Below, piece by piece: positions 7,850-14,851 of a stretch of 19,974 nt of DNA. The stretch covers positions 1-19,974 of the forward strand of contig CAMPCK010000001.1 in NCBI GenBank assembly GCA_946645735.1, read 5' to 3'. The DNA is from an uncultured Clostridia bacterium. Lineage in GTDB: Bacteria > Bacillota_A > Clostridia > Peptostreptococcales > Anaerovoracaceae. The notes beneath the pieces are model-generated. The model saw only the letters and a list, made by a program, of their open reading frames with translations, did no database searches and was not told where the DNA came from. How positions within the stretch are numbered: the stretch's first letter is position 1; every line of letters starts with the position of its first letter. The position numbers were made by a program, and so were the translations under genes.

Positions 7850-8639
7850 ATACATATTTTTCGACTGTTATGTACACCTTGCCTTTTTTGGAGGTGCCTG
7901 AGATGCCGCGGTAAATGGCTTTGCCCTTTCCCCGGAGCACCAGTTTCTGGTCTTCCGCAAGCTGCTTGTCAGGCTTTGACTGCTGGATCCCGTCCAGGAA
8001 CACCAGTCCCTTGGATATGGCCTCCTGAGCGGACTTTCTCGATATATTGAAGACCGCCGACAAAACATTGTCCAGCCTGGGAGATGAGATGTTGTAGCGT
8101 CTCTCTTCCTTTTTTATTTCGCCGGGATCGATGGAGTCTATAGCCTTTACGGACACTGAAACGGAGGCTCTTCCGACGGATGTGAGATGGTCTGCCAGAT
8201 ATTCCCCGATATCCTTCATGACAATTATCTGAGCGCCTTCCGGGCGTATTATGATATCGCCGATTTTTTCCCGCTTGATACCTTCTCCCATGAGGGCTCC
8301 AAGATAATCCCTGTGACCGGGTCTGAAGTTTTCAGCCTTGGGCACCGTGACCTCGAGGACCGAAAGAGGGCAGTCGTCAGGGTTTCCGGAGAAAAAGGGA
8401 AGAATGTCTTCCTCTGTCTCTATTCCCGTGTAATCAGGGAGGAAGAGCGCCATCTTTCTCTCAGCTTCCTCATAGCCTCCGAAGAGATAGGCTCCCTGGG
8501 AGCGGTTTCTTCTGAAGAAGCCGGAAGCCTGGCTCTGCTGCTCCGGAGACATGAAATCCCCGCTCATTATGCTGTAACTCTGAAGGAAGCGGTCGAAGCG
8601 CTCCTCCAGTATTTTGAGAAACAAAATATTTTCTTCCAT
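7848..8639 (-). CDS. ylmH: YlmH family RNA-binding protein (S4 domain)
   Basis: 263 residues, close to the usual ~257 for YlmH. HRDYLGALMGEGIKREKIGD (109-128) is the hallmark of the family, and an S4 RNA-binding domain lies at about 187-238 (SPRLDNVL, SRKSAQEAI, GLVFLDG). The N-terminal helical segment and middle domain are also present, so the gene looks complete. In Bacillota YlmH is linked to the cell division gene neighbourhood and has been implicated in ribosome-associated rescue of failed translation; here it stands alone, away from sepF/ylmG/divIVA. The ATG at 8639 has GAGG about 12 bases upstream. It is divergent from the polymerase operon and shares an 84-base intergenic region with it. 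Confidence 0.9.
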   Translation of the reverse strand: MEENILFLKILEERFDRFLQSYSIMSGDFMSPEQQSQASGFFRRNRSQGAYLFGGYEEAERKMALFLPDYTGIETEEDILPFFSGNPDDCPLSVLEVTVPKAENFRPGHRDYLGALMGEGIKREKIGDIIIRPEGAQIIVMKDIGEYLADHLTSVGRASVSVSVKAIDSIDPGEIKKEERRYNISSPRLDNVLSAVFNISRKSAQEAISKGLVFLDGIQQSKPDKQLAEDQKLVLRGKGKAIYRGISGTSKKGKVYITVEKYV

Positions 8640-8660
8640 GTTTATTTAAAACCTCAGTTA

Positions 8661-8682
8661 TGGTATACTTACTCTGTATAAT
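8661..8682 (+). promoter_or_regulatory. Probable promoter of the TSCPD-polymerase operon
   Basis: TGGTATACT (8661-8669) is an extended -10, and a perfect TATAAT lies at 8677-8682. Neither has a good -35 hexamer at 16-18 bases, so the extended -10 is the likelier. The start would fall near 8676, about 48 bases before the ATG at 8724. No LexA box (GAAC-4-GTTC) was found here. Confidence 0.5.
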
Positions 8683-8709
8683 TATATAAGAAAACAATAA
8701 CATTTGAAA
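8681..8709 (-). promoter_or_regulatory. Possible promoter of ylmH
   Basis: Read on the minus strand, TTTCAA (8704-8709), a 17-base spacer and a perfect TATAAT (8681-8686). The -35 matches the consensus at only half its positions. It overlaps the plus-strand promoter region, so the two directions may compete. Confidence 0.4.
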
Positions 8710-8723
8710 GGCATTAGTTCAAT

Positions 8724-8978
8724 ATGAAAAAACAATTCCCCATGTATGGCGTATGCGCCATGGGCTGTGAAGTTGAAATCGAAGACGGCAAGCTTGTTGA
8801 CTGTGAGTTCTACGGCGGATGCGACGGAAATCACAAGGGTATAGTAAGCCTTGCCAAAGGAAGAGATATTACAGAGATCGCAGACAAGCTTGAAGGAATA
8901 ACCTGCGGAAGACGTCCCACATCCTGCCCTGACCAGCTTGCTAAGATCCTTAAGGAAATAATTGCCCAAGGGGCCTGA
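8724..8978 (+). CDS. TSCPD domain protein (TIGR03905-like)
   Basis: An 84-residue protein, the usual length for the stand-alone family. It has the hallmark TSCPD at 66-70, GGCDGN at 31-36 and CGRRP at 61-65, with six cysteines (11, 15, 27, 33, 61, 68) that could bind a metal or iron-sulfur cluster. The domain also occurs at the C-terminus of some vitamin-B12-dependent ribonucleotide reductases, where it is thought to bind metal; the role of the free-standing form is unknown. GAAAGG lies 12 bases upstream of the ATG. The stop is 2 bases from the polymerase ATG, so the two are translationally linked, and a role near DNA synthesis is a reasonable guess but only a guess. Confidence 0.85.
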   Translation: MKKQFPMYGVCAMGCEVEIEDGKLVDCEFYGGCDGNHKGIVSLAKGRDITEIADKLEGITCGRRPTSCPDQLAKILKEIIAQGA

Positions 8979-8980
8979 AA

Positions 8981-10261
8981 ATGAGCGAAAAAGCCTATCT
9001 TTGTATTGACCTGAAGTCCTTCTACGCATCCGTTGAATGCGTGGAGAGAGGGCTGGATCCCATGACCACCAACCTGGTCGTGGCGGACCCCTCCAGGACG
9101 GACAAGACCATATGTCTGGCGGTATCACCGTCTCTCAAAGCCCTGGGCGTAAAGAACCGCTGCAGGGTCTTTGAGATACCCAAGGCCTTCGACTATATCA
9201 TGGCGCCTCCGAGACTTCAGAAATACATTGATTACTCGGCAGAAATATACGGGATCTATCTGAGATACATATCCAAGGACGATATTTATGTCTATTCCAT
9301 AGACGAGTGCTTCATGGATATCACCAACTATCTTAAGCTCTATAACAAGACTCCGAGAGAAATGGCCATGTTCCTCATGGACCAGGTAACAAAGGAGATC
9401 GGAGTCAGGGCCACGGCAGGGATAGGAACCAACCTTTATCTTGCCAAGGTAGCTCTCGACATTACGGCCAAGCATTCCCCGGACTTCATAGGGGAACTTG
9501 ACGAGATGAGCTACAGGACCAAGCTCTGGGATCATAAGCCCATTACTGACTTCTGGAGAGTGGGTCCGGGAACTGCAAGGCGCCTTGCCAAGTACGGCAT
9601 ATACACCATGGGAGATATCACGGAAGCTGATGAAGACCTCATGTACAAGGTCTTCGGAATAGATGCTGAACTTCTCATCGATCACGCCTGGGGGTATGAG
9701 CCAACTGAGATCAAACACATCAAATCATATAAGCCGAAAGCCAATTCCCTTTCAAGGGGCCAGGTCCTCATGCGGGACTATAACTTCTCGGAAGGCAAGA
9801 TCATAGTTAAGGAAATGATGGAACTTCTGGCCCTTGAACTTGTGCAGAAGGGTCTCGTTACCCAGTCTGTCACCATGAGCGTGGGATACTCCAATAAAGT
9901 TGATATGGACTTTGCCCACGGCACCCAGGGCTTCGACTTTCCGACGAATGCGGGAAACATCATGGTGAACGGCATAGCCGAACTCTATGACAGGATAGTT
10001 GATACGGAGACCCCCATAAGAAGGGTCATGATCAACTGCAACAATGTCAAAAAATATGAGGAAGAGAAGCAGCTGAATTTCCTTGAGCTGGCCAAGGAAG
10101 AGGAACTCGGTAAAGAGCGGGGCATGCAGACCGCCATTAACGACATAAAGGCCAAATTCGGAAAGAATGCCATGTTCAAGGGAATGGACCTTGAAGAGGC
10201 TGCCACAACTCTTGAGCGAAACATGCAGATCGGAGGCCACAAGAGCGGAAATGAAGAATAG
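8981..10261 (+). CDS. Y-family DNA polymerase (UvrX/DinB/UmuC-like)
   Basis: A 426-residue translesion polymerase. The palm and fingers show CIDLKSFYASVE (8-19; Asp10 and the steric-gate tyrosine Tyr15), YSIDECFMD (105-113; catalytic Asp108 and Glu109) and GIGTNLYLAKVA (147-158). A helix-hairpin-helix region follows at about 188-215 (FWRVGPGTARRL), and a little-finger domain lies at about 240-370. Length and neighbours fit the Bacillota UvrX/YqjW branch better than classical DinB. No clear C-terminal clamp-binding motif was picked out by eye. It should copy past damaged bases at the cost of errors. AAGGGG precedes the ATG, and the next gene starts 11 bases before its stop. No SOS box is visible upstream, so control by LexA is not shown. 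Confidence 0.93.
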   Translation: MSEKAYLCIDLKSFYASVECVERGLDPMTTNLVVADPSRTDKTICLAVSPSLKALGVKNRCRVFEIPKAFDYIMAPPRLQKYIDYSAEIYGIYLRYISKDDIYVYSIDECFMDITNYLKLYNKTPREMAMFLMDQVTKEIGVRATAGIGTNLYLAKVALDITAKHSPDFIGELDEMSYRTKLWDHKPITDFWRVGPGTARRLAKYGIYTMGDITEADEDLMYKVFGIDAELLIDHAWGYEPTEIKHIKSYKPKANSLSRGQVLMRDYNFSEGKIIVKEMMELLALELVQKGLVTQSVTMSVGYSNKVDMDFAHGTQGFDFPTNAGNIMVNGIAELYDRIVDTETPIRRVMINCNNVKKYEEEKQLNFLELAKEEELGKERGMQTAINDIKAKFGKNAMFKGMDLEEAATTLERNMQIGGHKSGNEE

Positions 10262-10889
10262 AGTGATAGTTTCCTCGGACGCCGATATTTTGCTCATAGA
10301 TTATCTCAAGGGCCTTGGAGCGGAAATTGAGATCTACAGTTCTGAATATGATGTGGCTCCTGCCATAAGGAACCACCCGGATCTCATCTATGTGAGGCTT
10401 AGGGAAGACATATTGTTTAAAGGCGATGGGAGACTTCTTAAGCCCGAATACCCTGGAGATATAATATATAACGGGTTTTCGACGGGCAAGTACTTCATAC
10501 ATAAACTGGCCTGCACGGCGGATGATCTTCTCAAAGCAGCAAAGGACTGCGGGCTGATCCCGGTAGATGTTAAGCAGGGATATTCAGGATGCAGCATTGT
10601 TCCCGTGGATGAGGATTCCATAATAACCTACGACCGTGGAATCGCTGAAGCATGCACTGAAGCCGGCATGGATGTTTTGCTGGTGGAACCGGGGCATGTG
10701 CTTCTTCCGGGATATAAGACGGGATTTCTCGGAGGAGCTTCCGGGAAGTTCGGGGATGAGATCATCTTTAACGGAGACCTGAGGGCTCATCCGGACCATG
10801 AAAGAATAAAAACATTCATTGAGAATAAAGGACTTAAACTTGTATTTTTCGGGCAATATCCTTTAAGGGATATAGGCTCCATAATTTAG
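10251..10889 (+). CDS. DUF6873 family protein, GME (guanidino-modifying enzyme) fold
   Basis: 212 residues from the ATG at 10251, which overlaps the polymerase stop by 11 bases. The frame is open further upstream, but there it lies inside the polymerase gene and the sequence is not protein-like, so this start is preferred; GGAGG is at 10232-10236. The protein has NHPDLIYVR (41-49), VKQGYSGCSIV (107-117), YDRG (127-130), GYKTGFLGGASG (154-165) and AHPDHERI (179-186), a pattern I recall for DUF6873. Arginine-modifying relatives of this fold use a late catalytic Cys; none is seen near the C-terminus (the only central one is Cys114), so it may be a binding protein or a different enzyme. Its place between the polymerase and the YolD-like gene suggests a shared task, not yet known. 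Confidence 0.72.
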   Translation: MKNRVIVSSDADILLIDYLKGLGAEIEIYSSEYDVAPAIRNHPDLIYVRLREDILFKGDGRLLKPEYPGDIIYNGFSTGKYFIHKLACTADDLLKAAKDCGLIPVDVKQGYSGCSIVPVDEDSIITYDRGIAEACTEAGMDVLLVEPGHVLLPGYKTGFLGGASGKFGDEIIFNGDLRAHPDHERIKTFIENKGLKLVFFGQYPLRDIGSII

Positions 10890-10893
10890 GAAA

Positions 10894-11091
10894 ATGGATA
10901 AAAAGGAAGAATATCTCACAAGAAAGCGTCCGCCTCTCAAACACCCCAGAATGTCCCTGGAGGACAGGGCAAAGCAGTTCGGGGCATTTGACCCATTGAC
11001 AGGGTTCAGCCAGGCTATCCGGCAGAAGGAGCTTGAAATGGAGCAGCTTCTTGAAGAGGAAACGGAACACATCAAAGCTGAAGACATTTAA
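10894..11091 (+). CDS. YolD-like small protein
   Basis: A 65-residue, highly charged protein with a central RAKQFGAFDPLTGF (25-38), followed by a charged helix (41-60). This matches the core of YolD-like proteins, which in Bacillota are found beside UvrX-type Y-family polymerases. The neighbourhood here, two genes after such a polymerase, supports the call. The function is not settled; a polymerase partner or regulator is the usual guess. The ATG is 4 bases after the preceding stop with only a short AGGA before it, so translation is probably coupled to the gene upstream. Confidence 0.72.
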   Translation: MDKKEEYLTRKRPPLKHPRMSLEDRAKQFGAFDPLTGFSQAIRQKELEMEQLLEEETEHIKAEDI

Positions 11092-11101
11092 GGAGGAAGG
11101 T

Positions 11102-11914
11102 ATGAAGATCACATTTCTCGTAGACAACAAGACGGAAGCAGTTGAGTGCAATGCGGAGTGGGGGCTTTCCATGCTCATCGAAGCCAACGGCAAGAAGATC
11201 CTCATGGACCAGGGAGCATCTGACATGTTCGTAAAAAATGCCGGAGGACTCGGCATAGATCTCAGCGAAGTTGATTTTGCTTGTATAAGTCATGGACACG
11301 ACGATCATACGGGCGGTACAGAATATTTCATGGAAATCAACAAGACTGCCCCTGTATATGTGCACAAAAAAGCCTTCAGCTATCAGGTGGCTCTGGATCT
11401 CGACGGAAATATCGGGATCCACTGGTCAGAAAAGACCATGGAAGATAACGCTGAGAGAATCATAAGAACAGAGGGAACCTACAGAATAGACGAGCATACA
11501 TGGCTCGTGGGAAACGTTCCTGCTGTCGAAGGTTTCACACCGACTGAGAATTTCTTCATCAAAGTCGGAAACCAGCTCTTCCCGGACCAGATGGAGCATG
11601 AGCAGACTCTGGTAATCGAAGACGAAAACGGACTTCATGTTTTCTCGGGCTGCAGCCATATGGGAATTATCCCCATCTTAAGATATATCCAGGAAAAGAT
11701 TCCCGGAAAGAAAATCGACAGCGTTGTGGCAGGAATGCACCTCTACAGTGCATCCAATGAACTCATCGACAGCATAATAGAAGAGATGAGAGCAATGGGT
11801 ATCAGGCACATCTTCCCCGTTCACTGCACGGGAATGAATGCCATAATTCGTTTCAAAATGAAGATGGGAGATGCAGTCAAGATCGCAGCTGCAGGCGATA
11901 CCTTTGAAATCTGA
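11102..11914 (+). CDS. MBL-fold metallo-hydrolase
   Basis: 270 residues from the ATG at 11102, chosen because AAGGAGG ends a few bases upstream and the residues before it overlap the YolD-like gene. The metal site is complete: SHGHDDHTGG (63-72; His64, His66, Asp68, His69), GCSHMG (183-188; His186), GMHL (211-214; His213) and VHCTG (240-244; His241). This pattern fits the COG1237 branch, annotated after the archaeal dihydropterin ribofuranosyl-aminobenzene phosphate synthase but mostly of unknown substrate in Bacteria. It is cytoplasmic, with no signal peptide. It is in the same run as the polymerase cassette, 10 bases after the YolD-like gene and 22 before the aminotransferase; whether it belongs to that cassette in function is unclear. 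Confidence 0.88.
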   Translation: MKITFLVDNKTEAVECNAEWGLSMLIEANGKKILMDQGASDMFVKNAGGLGIDLSEVDFACISHGHDDHTGGTEYFMEINKTAPVYVHKKAFSYQVALDLDGNIGIHWSEKTMEDNAERIIRTEGTYRIDEHTWLVGNVPAVEGFTPTENFFIKVGNQLFPDQMEHEQTLVIEDENGLHVFSGCSHMGIIPILRYIQEKIPGKKIDSVVAGMHLYSASNELIDSIIEEMRAMGIRHIFPVHCTGMNAIIRFKMKMGDAVKIAAAGDTFEI

Positions 11915-11936
11915 TAAATGGAAAGGAGCAGCATAA

Positions 11937-13019
11937 ATGCTGAATTTTACCGTAGGACCTGTAATGTCCTCAGAAACAGTAAGAAACATAGGAGCTGAAC
12001 AGGTACCTTACTTCAGGACCCCGGAGTTTTCGGAAGTTATGTTTGAAAACGAAAGGATCATGAAGGAACTGGCAGGGGCTGATGAAGACGCACGGGCAGT
12101 CTTTATCACAGGCTCCGGCACGGCTTCCATGGAAGCTGCTGTAATAAATTGCTTTGATACAAATGACAGAGTCCTCGTGATCGACGGAGGTGGCTTCGGC
12201 CACAGATTCGTGGAGCTTCTTGAGATCCACGGGATCCCTCATGAAATAATCAGGCCTGAGTTCGGACACGGAATCACACGTGACCAGCTTGAAGCCTTTG
12301 ACGGCAAAGGATTCACGGGATTCCTCGTCAATCACGACGAGACTTCCGTAGGTGTCCTCTATGACATGGAAATGATCAGCGATTTCTGCAAAAGAAACAA
12401 CATCTTCCTCATTGTGGACACCATAAGTTCTTTCCTTTGCGATGAATTCAACATGAAGGAAATGGACGTTAAGGTCATGATCACGGGATCCCAGAAGGCT
12501 CTCGCCTGTCCTCCGGGAGTATCGGTCATAGTCCTGAGTGGGGATGCTGTGAAGAGGGTATATGAGAAGAAGCCCAGGACCATGTATCTGGACCTTAAGC
12601 TCGCCCTTAAGGATGGAGAGCGCGGACAGACGCCTTTCACACCCGCTGTCGGAACCTTGAGGCAGATCAATCAGAGGCTCAGGGAAATCGAAGCAGCCGG
12701 CGGAAGCGCTGCAGAAATCGAGAGAACCGGCCACCTTGCAGAATATTTCAGAAACAAGATCAGGGAAATGGGACTTCCTTTTGAAGAGGTTTCCTGTGAT
12801 CTTCCCAACGCTGTAACATCCCTTACCCATACGGGAGGAAAATCCGCCTTTGATATTTTTACAGTATTAAAGGATGAGTATAACATCTGGGTATGCCCCA
12901 ACGGCGGAGCTTTGAGAGACAAGGTATTCAGAGTGGGACATATCGGAGACCTTTATGAAAAAGACTACGACACCCTCCTTGCTGCCCTTAAGGACATGCA
13001 GGCAAGGGGACTCATCTGA
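11937..13019 (+). CDS. Class V (fold type I) PLP-dependent aminotransferase
   Basis: 360 residues, complete. Visible PLP features are GSGTASMEA (59-67, phosphate cup), VNHDETSVG (131-139), VDTISS (160-165; Asp161 contacts the pyridine nitrogen) and GSQKALACPPG (184-194; Lys187 forms the Schiff base). The family (COG0075) includes alanine-glyoxylate, serine-pyruvate and 2-aminoethylphosphonate-pyruvate aminotransferases; the sequence does not let me choose. No phosphonate genes lie near. GAAAGGAG is 8-15 bases before the ATG. The GNAT gene follows after 12 bases, and the pair could make and then acetylate an amino compound (inference). Confidence 0.9.
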   Translation: MLNFTVGPVMSSETVRNIGAEQVPYFRTPEFSEVMFENERIMKELAGADEDARAVFITGSGTASMEAAVINCFDTNDRVLVIDGGGFGHRFVELLEIHGIPHEIIRPEFGHGITRDQLEAFDGKGFTGFLVNHDETSVGVLYDMEMISDFCKRNNIFLIVDTISSFLCDEFNMKEMDVKVMITGSQKALACPPGVSVIVLSGDAVKRVYEKKPRTMYLDLKLALKDGERGQTPFTPAVGTLRQINQRLREIEAAGGSAAEIERTGHLAEYFRNKIREMGLPFEEVSCDLPNAVTSLTHTGGKSAFDIFTVLKDEYNIWVCPNGGALRDKVFRVGHIGDLYEKDYDTLLAALKDMQARGLI

Positions 13020-13031
13020 GGGGAGGAAGCC

Positions 13032-13466
13032 ATGCCGGAAGTAATGATCAGACAATACAGAAAAGAAGATTTCCCGGGCCTTATAAAGCTTCTCGGAGAT
13101 GTCTATGACAGCAGGGTATCCCAGGATACTCTTGAAGAAAAGTATCTGGGAGAGGACAAGCTCATCTTCGTAGCTGAGGCGGAGGGATCCATAGCAGGCT
13201 GTGCCTTCCTTGAGATCTGCCGTGACTTTATCAGGGAATATACCTATGGATATGTTACCTATGTGGCTGTGGACAGGAGCCTGAGGAAACTTGGCATAGG
13301 ATCTAAGATCTTCGATGCCATGGAAAGTGAGGCTAAAGAGAAGGGCTGTACGGCCATAGAACTCACCAGCGCAAACTACAGGGAGGACGCTCACGCCTTT
13401 TATGATGCACTTGGATTTACCATAAAGAAGACCACGGTCTTCATTAAAGAACTTGATCAAGCCTAA
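13032..13466 (+). CDS. GNAT family N-acetyltransferase
   Basis: 144 residues, a typical single-domain GNAT. YVTYVAVDRSLRKLGIG (about 75-91) gives the beta-4 strand and the R/Q-x-x-G-x-G acetyl-CoA pyrophosphate loop, and AHAFYDALGF (about 124-133) the conserved late motif. The acceptor is unknown. A strong GGGGAGG precedes the ATG. Last gene of the seven-gene run; a perfect palindromic terminator begins 4 bases after its stop. Confidence 0.9.
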   Translation: MPEVMIRQYRKEDFPGLIKLLGDVYDSRVSQDTLEEKYLGEDKLIFVAEAEGSIAGCAFLEICRDFIREYTYGYVTYVAVDRSLRKLGIGSKIFDAMESEAKEKGCTAIELTSANYREDAHAFYDALGFTIKKTTVFIKELDQA

Positions 13467-13469
13467 ACA

Positions 13470-13495
13470 AAAACGCCGTCAGCTGACGGCGTTTT
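13470..13495. terminator. Perfect palindromic bidirectional terminator
   Basis: A 26-bp perfect palindrome centred between 13482 and 13483 (AAAACGCCGTCAG and its exact complement). A-tracts on the left and T-tracts on the right let it work for both the GNAT gene and the converging MFS gene. Confidence 0.93.
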
Positions 13496-13508
13496 GATAT
13501 TGTGTAAG

Positions 13509-14732
13509 TTATTTTTTCTTTTTGTAGGCAAGAAGTATGAGGACAGAAGCCACGGCCGACAGCACGGTGAAGAAAACGTAGGCCGGAACATAGCTTCCAT
13601 CAGCGTGGTCCGCCATGATGCCCGGAATGCTTGCAGCAATAAGGGCACCTGCTGAATAGGCCACCTGGAACCTTCTGATGACCTTGGCGAATTCCATTTC
13701 AGATGAAAGGTCGCCTGCCCAGATGGAGGGGCCTATGGTGGATGCAGAATAACCTATTCCGAGAAGGGTAACGGCTGAAAGCGCCAGAGCGGGACTTCCC
13801 GTGCCTGAAAGGCAGCAGAGACCGTTTCCAAGTACCAGAAGGGCCATGAATACCGCTGAGGATCCGAGACCGCCGATCTTGTCTGTCAGTTCCCCGTACA
13901 CCACCTTTCCGATGGTAAGAGCTGCGCCTATGATGCTCATAAGAGTAGCTGTGAAGACAGCGGTGAATCCGCAGGATGTGAAGAGCACCGGAAGGTGCAT
14001 GATCCCGGGATTTCCCTGAGCTCCCATGAGGAAGCTTGAGATGCAGGCGATGGCCATGACTGCCGGTGTGATGGGCGCCTTGTCCTTTTTATCCTTAAGA
14101 GCTTCCTTTGCCGCCTCGCTTAGTTTTGCGCGGTTTTCGCCGAGACGGGTAAGGTTCATGTCTGTGGGGTAATTACGCATGAGTGCATATATGAGAAGGC
14201 TGAGAGCCAGAATGAAGATTCCTTCCAGCATGAATACGGTGCTCATGGGAAGAACGCTCAGAAGCCCTGTTGTGACCGGCGGAAGTATAACCGATCCGAG
14301 ACCGGAGCCGGCAGAACAGATGCTGATAGCGAGAGCCTTGTGCTCATCAAACCAGCGGCTCATTAATATGGACACGGGAACCATGGACCCGAGACCGTAG
14401 GCCAGGCCGGAAATTCCTGCTCCTACGGCAAAGAGCAGATAGTTCCTCGCGAAGCAATATACTATGAATGCCAGACCTCCTGAAGCTGCGGCAAGGGCAG
14501 CGCCTAATCTTATATTCAGAAAATCATAATACTTTCCTATAAGGAGCATACATACGAAGGCGACAACGAGACGCATGGTGACCAGAGTGGAAGTCTGAGC
14601 ATTGGTAAGGCCGTAGGCATCCCGGATGTATGGCATGTATATGGAGAAACCGTTGGATACGGCTCCCATTGTAATAAAAATCAATAATGTGCCTGCGGCG
14701 CAGATGGTCCAGGCGTAGTGATGTCTTTTCAA
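13509..14732 (-). CDS. MFS transporter (OFA/MCT-like)
   Basis: 407 residues with about 12 hydrophobic segments split by a charged cytoplasmic loop (about 205-230, with KEALKDKKDK). GKYYDFLNIR between TM2 and TM3 is the MFS loop signature, and RWFDEHKALAISI matches the central motif of oxalate/formate antiporter-like and monocarboxylate-like families. The substrate is probably a small organic anion, but this is not certain. The start chosen is TTG at 14732: GAGAGG sits 6 bases upstream, the protein then starts with a basic MKRHH before TM1, and the promoter -10 at 14763-14768 implies a transcript starting near 14756, which excludes the upstream in-frame TTG at 14774. It stands alone, divergent from sfsA. 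Confidence 0.88.
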   Translation of the reverse strand: MKRHHYAWTICAAGTLLIFITMGAVSNGFSIYMPYIRDAYGLTNAQTSTLVTMRLVVAFVCMLLIGKYYDFLNIRLGAALAAASGGLAFIVYCFARNYLLFAVGAGISGLAYGLGSMVPVSILMSRWFDEHKALAISICSAGSGLGSVILPPVTTGLLSVLPMSTVFMLEGIFILALSLLIYALMRNYPTDMNLTRLGENRAKLSEAAKEALKDKKDKAPITPAVMAIACISSFLMGAQGNPGIMHLPVLFTSCGFTAVFTATLMSIIGAALTIGKVVYGELTDKIGGLGSSAVFMALLVLGNGLCCLSGTGSPALALSAVTLLGIGYSASTIGPSIWAGDLSSEMEFAKVIRRFQVAYSAGALIAASIPGIMADHADGSYVPAYVFFTVLSAVASVLILLAYKKKK

Positions 14733-14762
14733 AATATACCTCTCTTTAAACGCACAAGTGCT

Positions 14763-14791
14763 ATTATATCCCAAAATAATTCCACTGTAAA
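14763..14791 (-). promoter_or_regulatory. Promoter of the MFS gene
   Basis: On the minus strand TTTACA (14786-14791), a 17-base spacer and a perfect TATAAT (14763-14768). The predicted start near 14756 leaves a leader of about 24 bases with a good ribosome site before the TTG. Confidence 0.8.
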
Positions 14792-14814
14792 GAATCCAAA
14801 ATAGAGGATTATTG

Positions 14815-14844
14815 TTGTTATGACACGCTTCAGAGTGGTATAAT
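14815..14844 (+). promoter_or_regulatory. Extended -10 promoter of sfsA (leaderless mRNA)
   Basis: TGGTATAAT (14836-14844) is a perfect extended -10. A moderate -35 TTGTTA (14815-14820) lies 18 bases upstream. Initiation 7-8 bases after TATAAT falls at 14851-14852, that is on the A of the sfsA ATG. Confidence 0.8.
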
Positions 14845-14851
14845 ATTAAAA

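Noticed and set aside
8641..8723. SOS (LexA) control of the Y-polymerase operon
   Set aside because: GTTC occurs at 8717-8720, but no GAAC lies 4 bases before it; no GAAC-4-GTTC box in the region.
9125..9718. Minus-strand open frame of 197 codons inside the polymerase gene
   Set aside because: Shadow of a clearly conserved polymerase reading frame, with no recognisable protein features.
11970..12830. Minus-strand open frame of 286 codons
   Set aside because: Entirely antisense to the aminotransferase gene, which has all PLP motifs; long antisense frames arise here from codon bias.
12867..13460. Minus-strand open frame of 197 codons opposite the GNAT gene
   Set aside because: The GNAT frame has acetyl-CoA motifs and a strong ribosome site; the antisense frame has neither.
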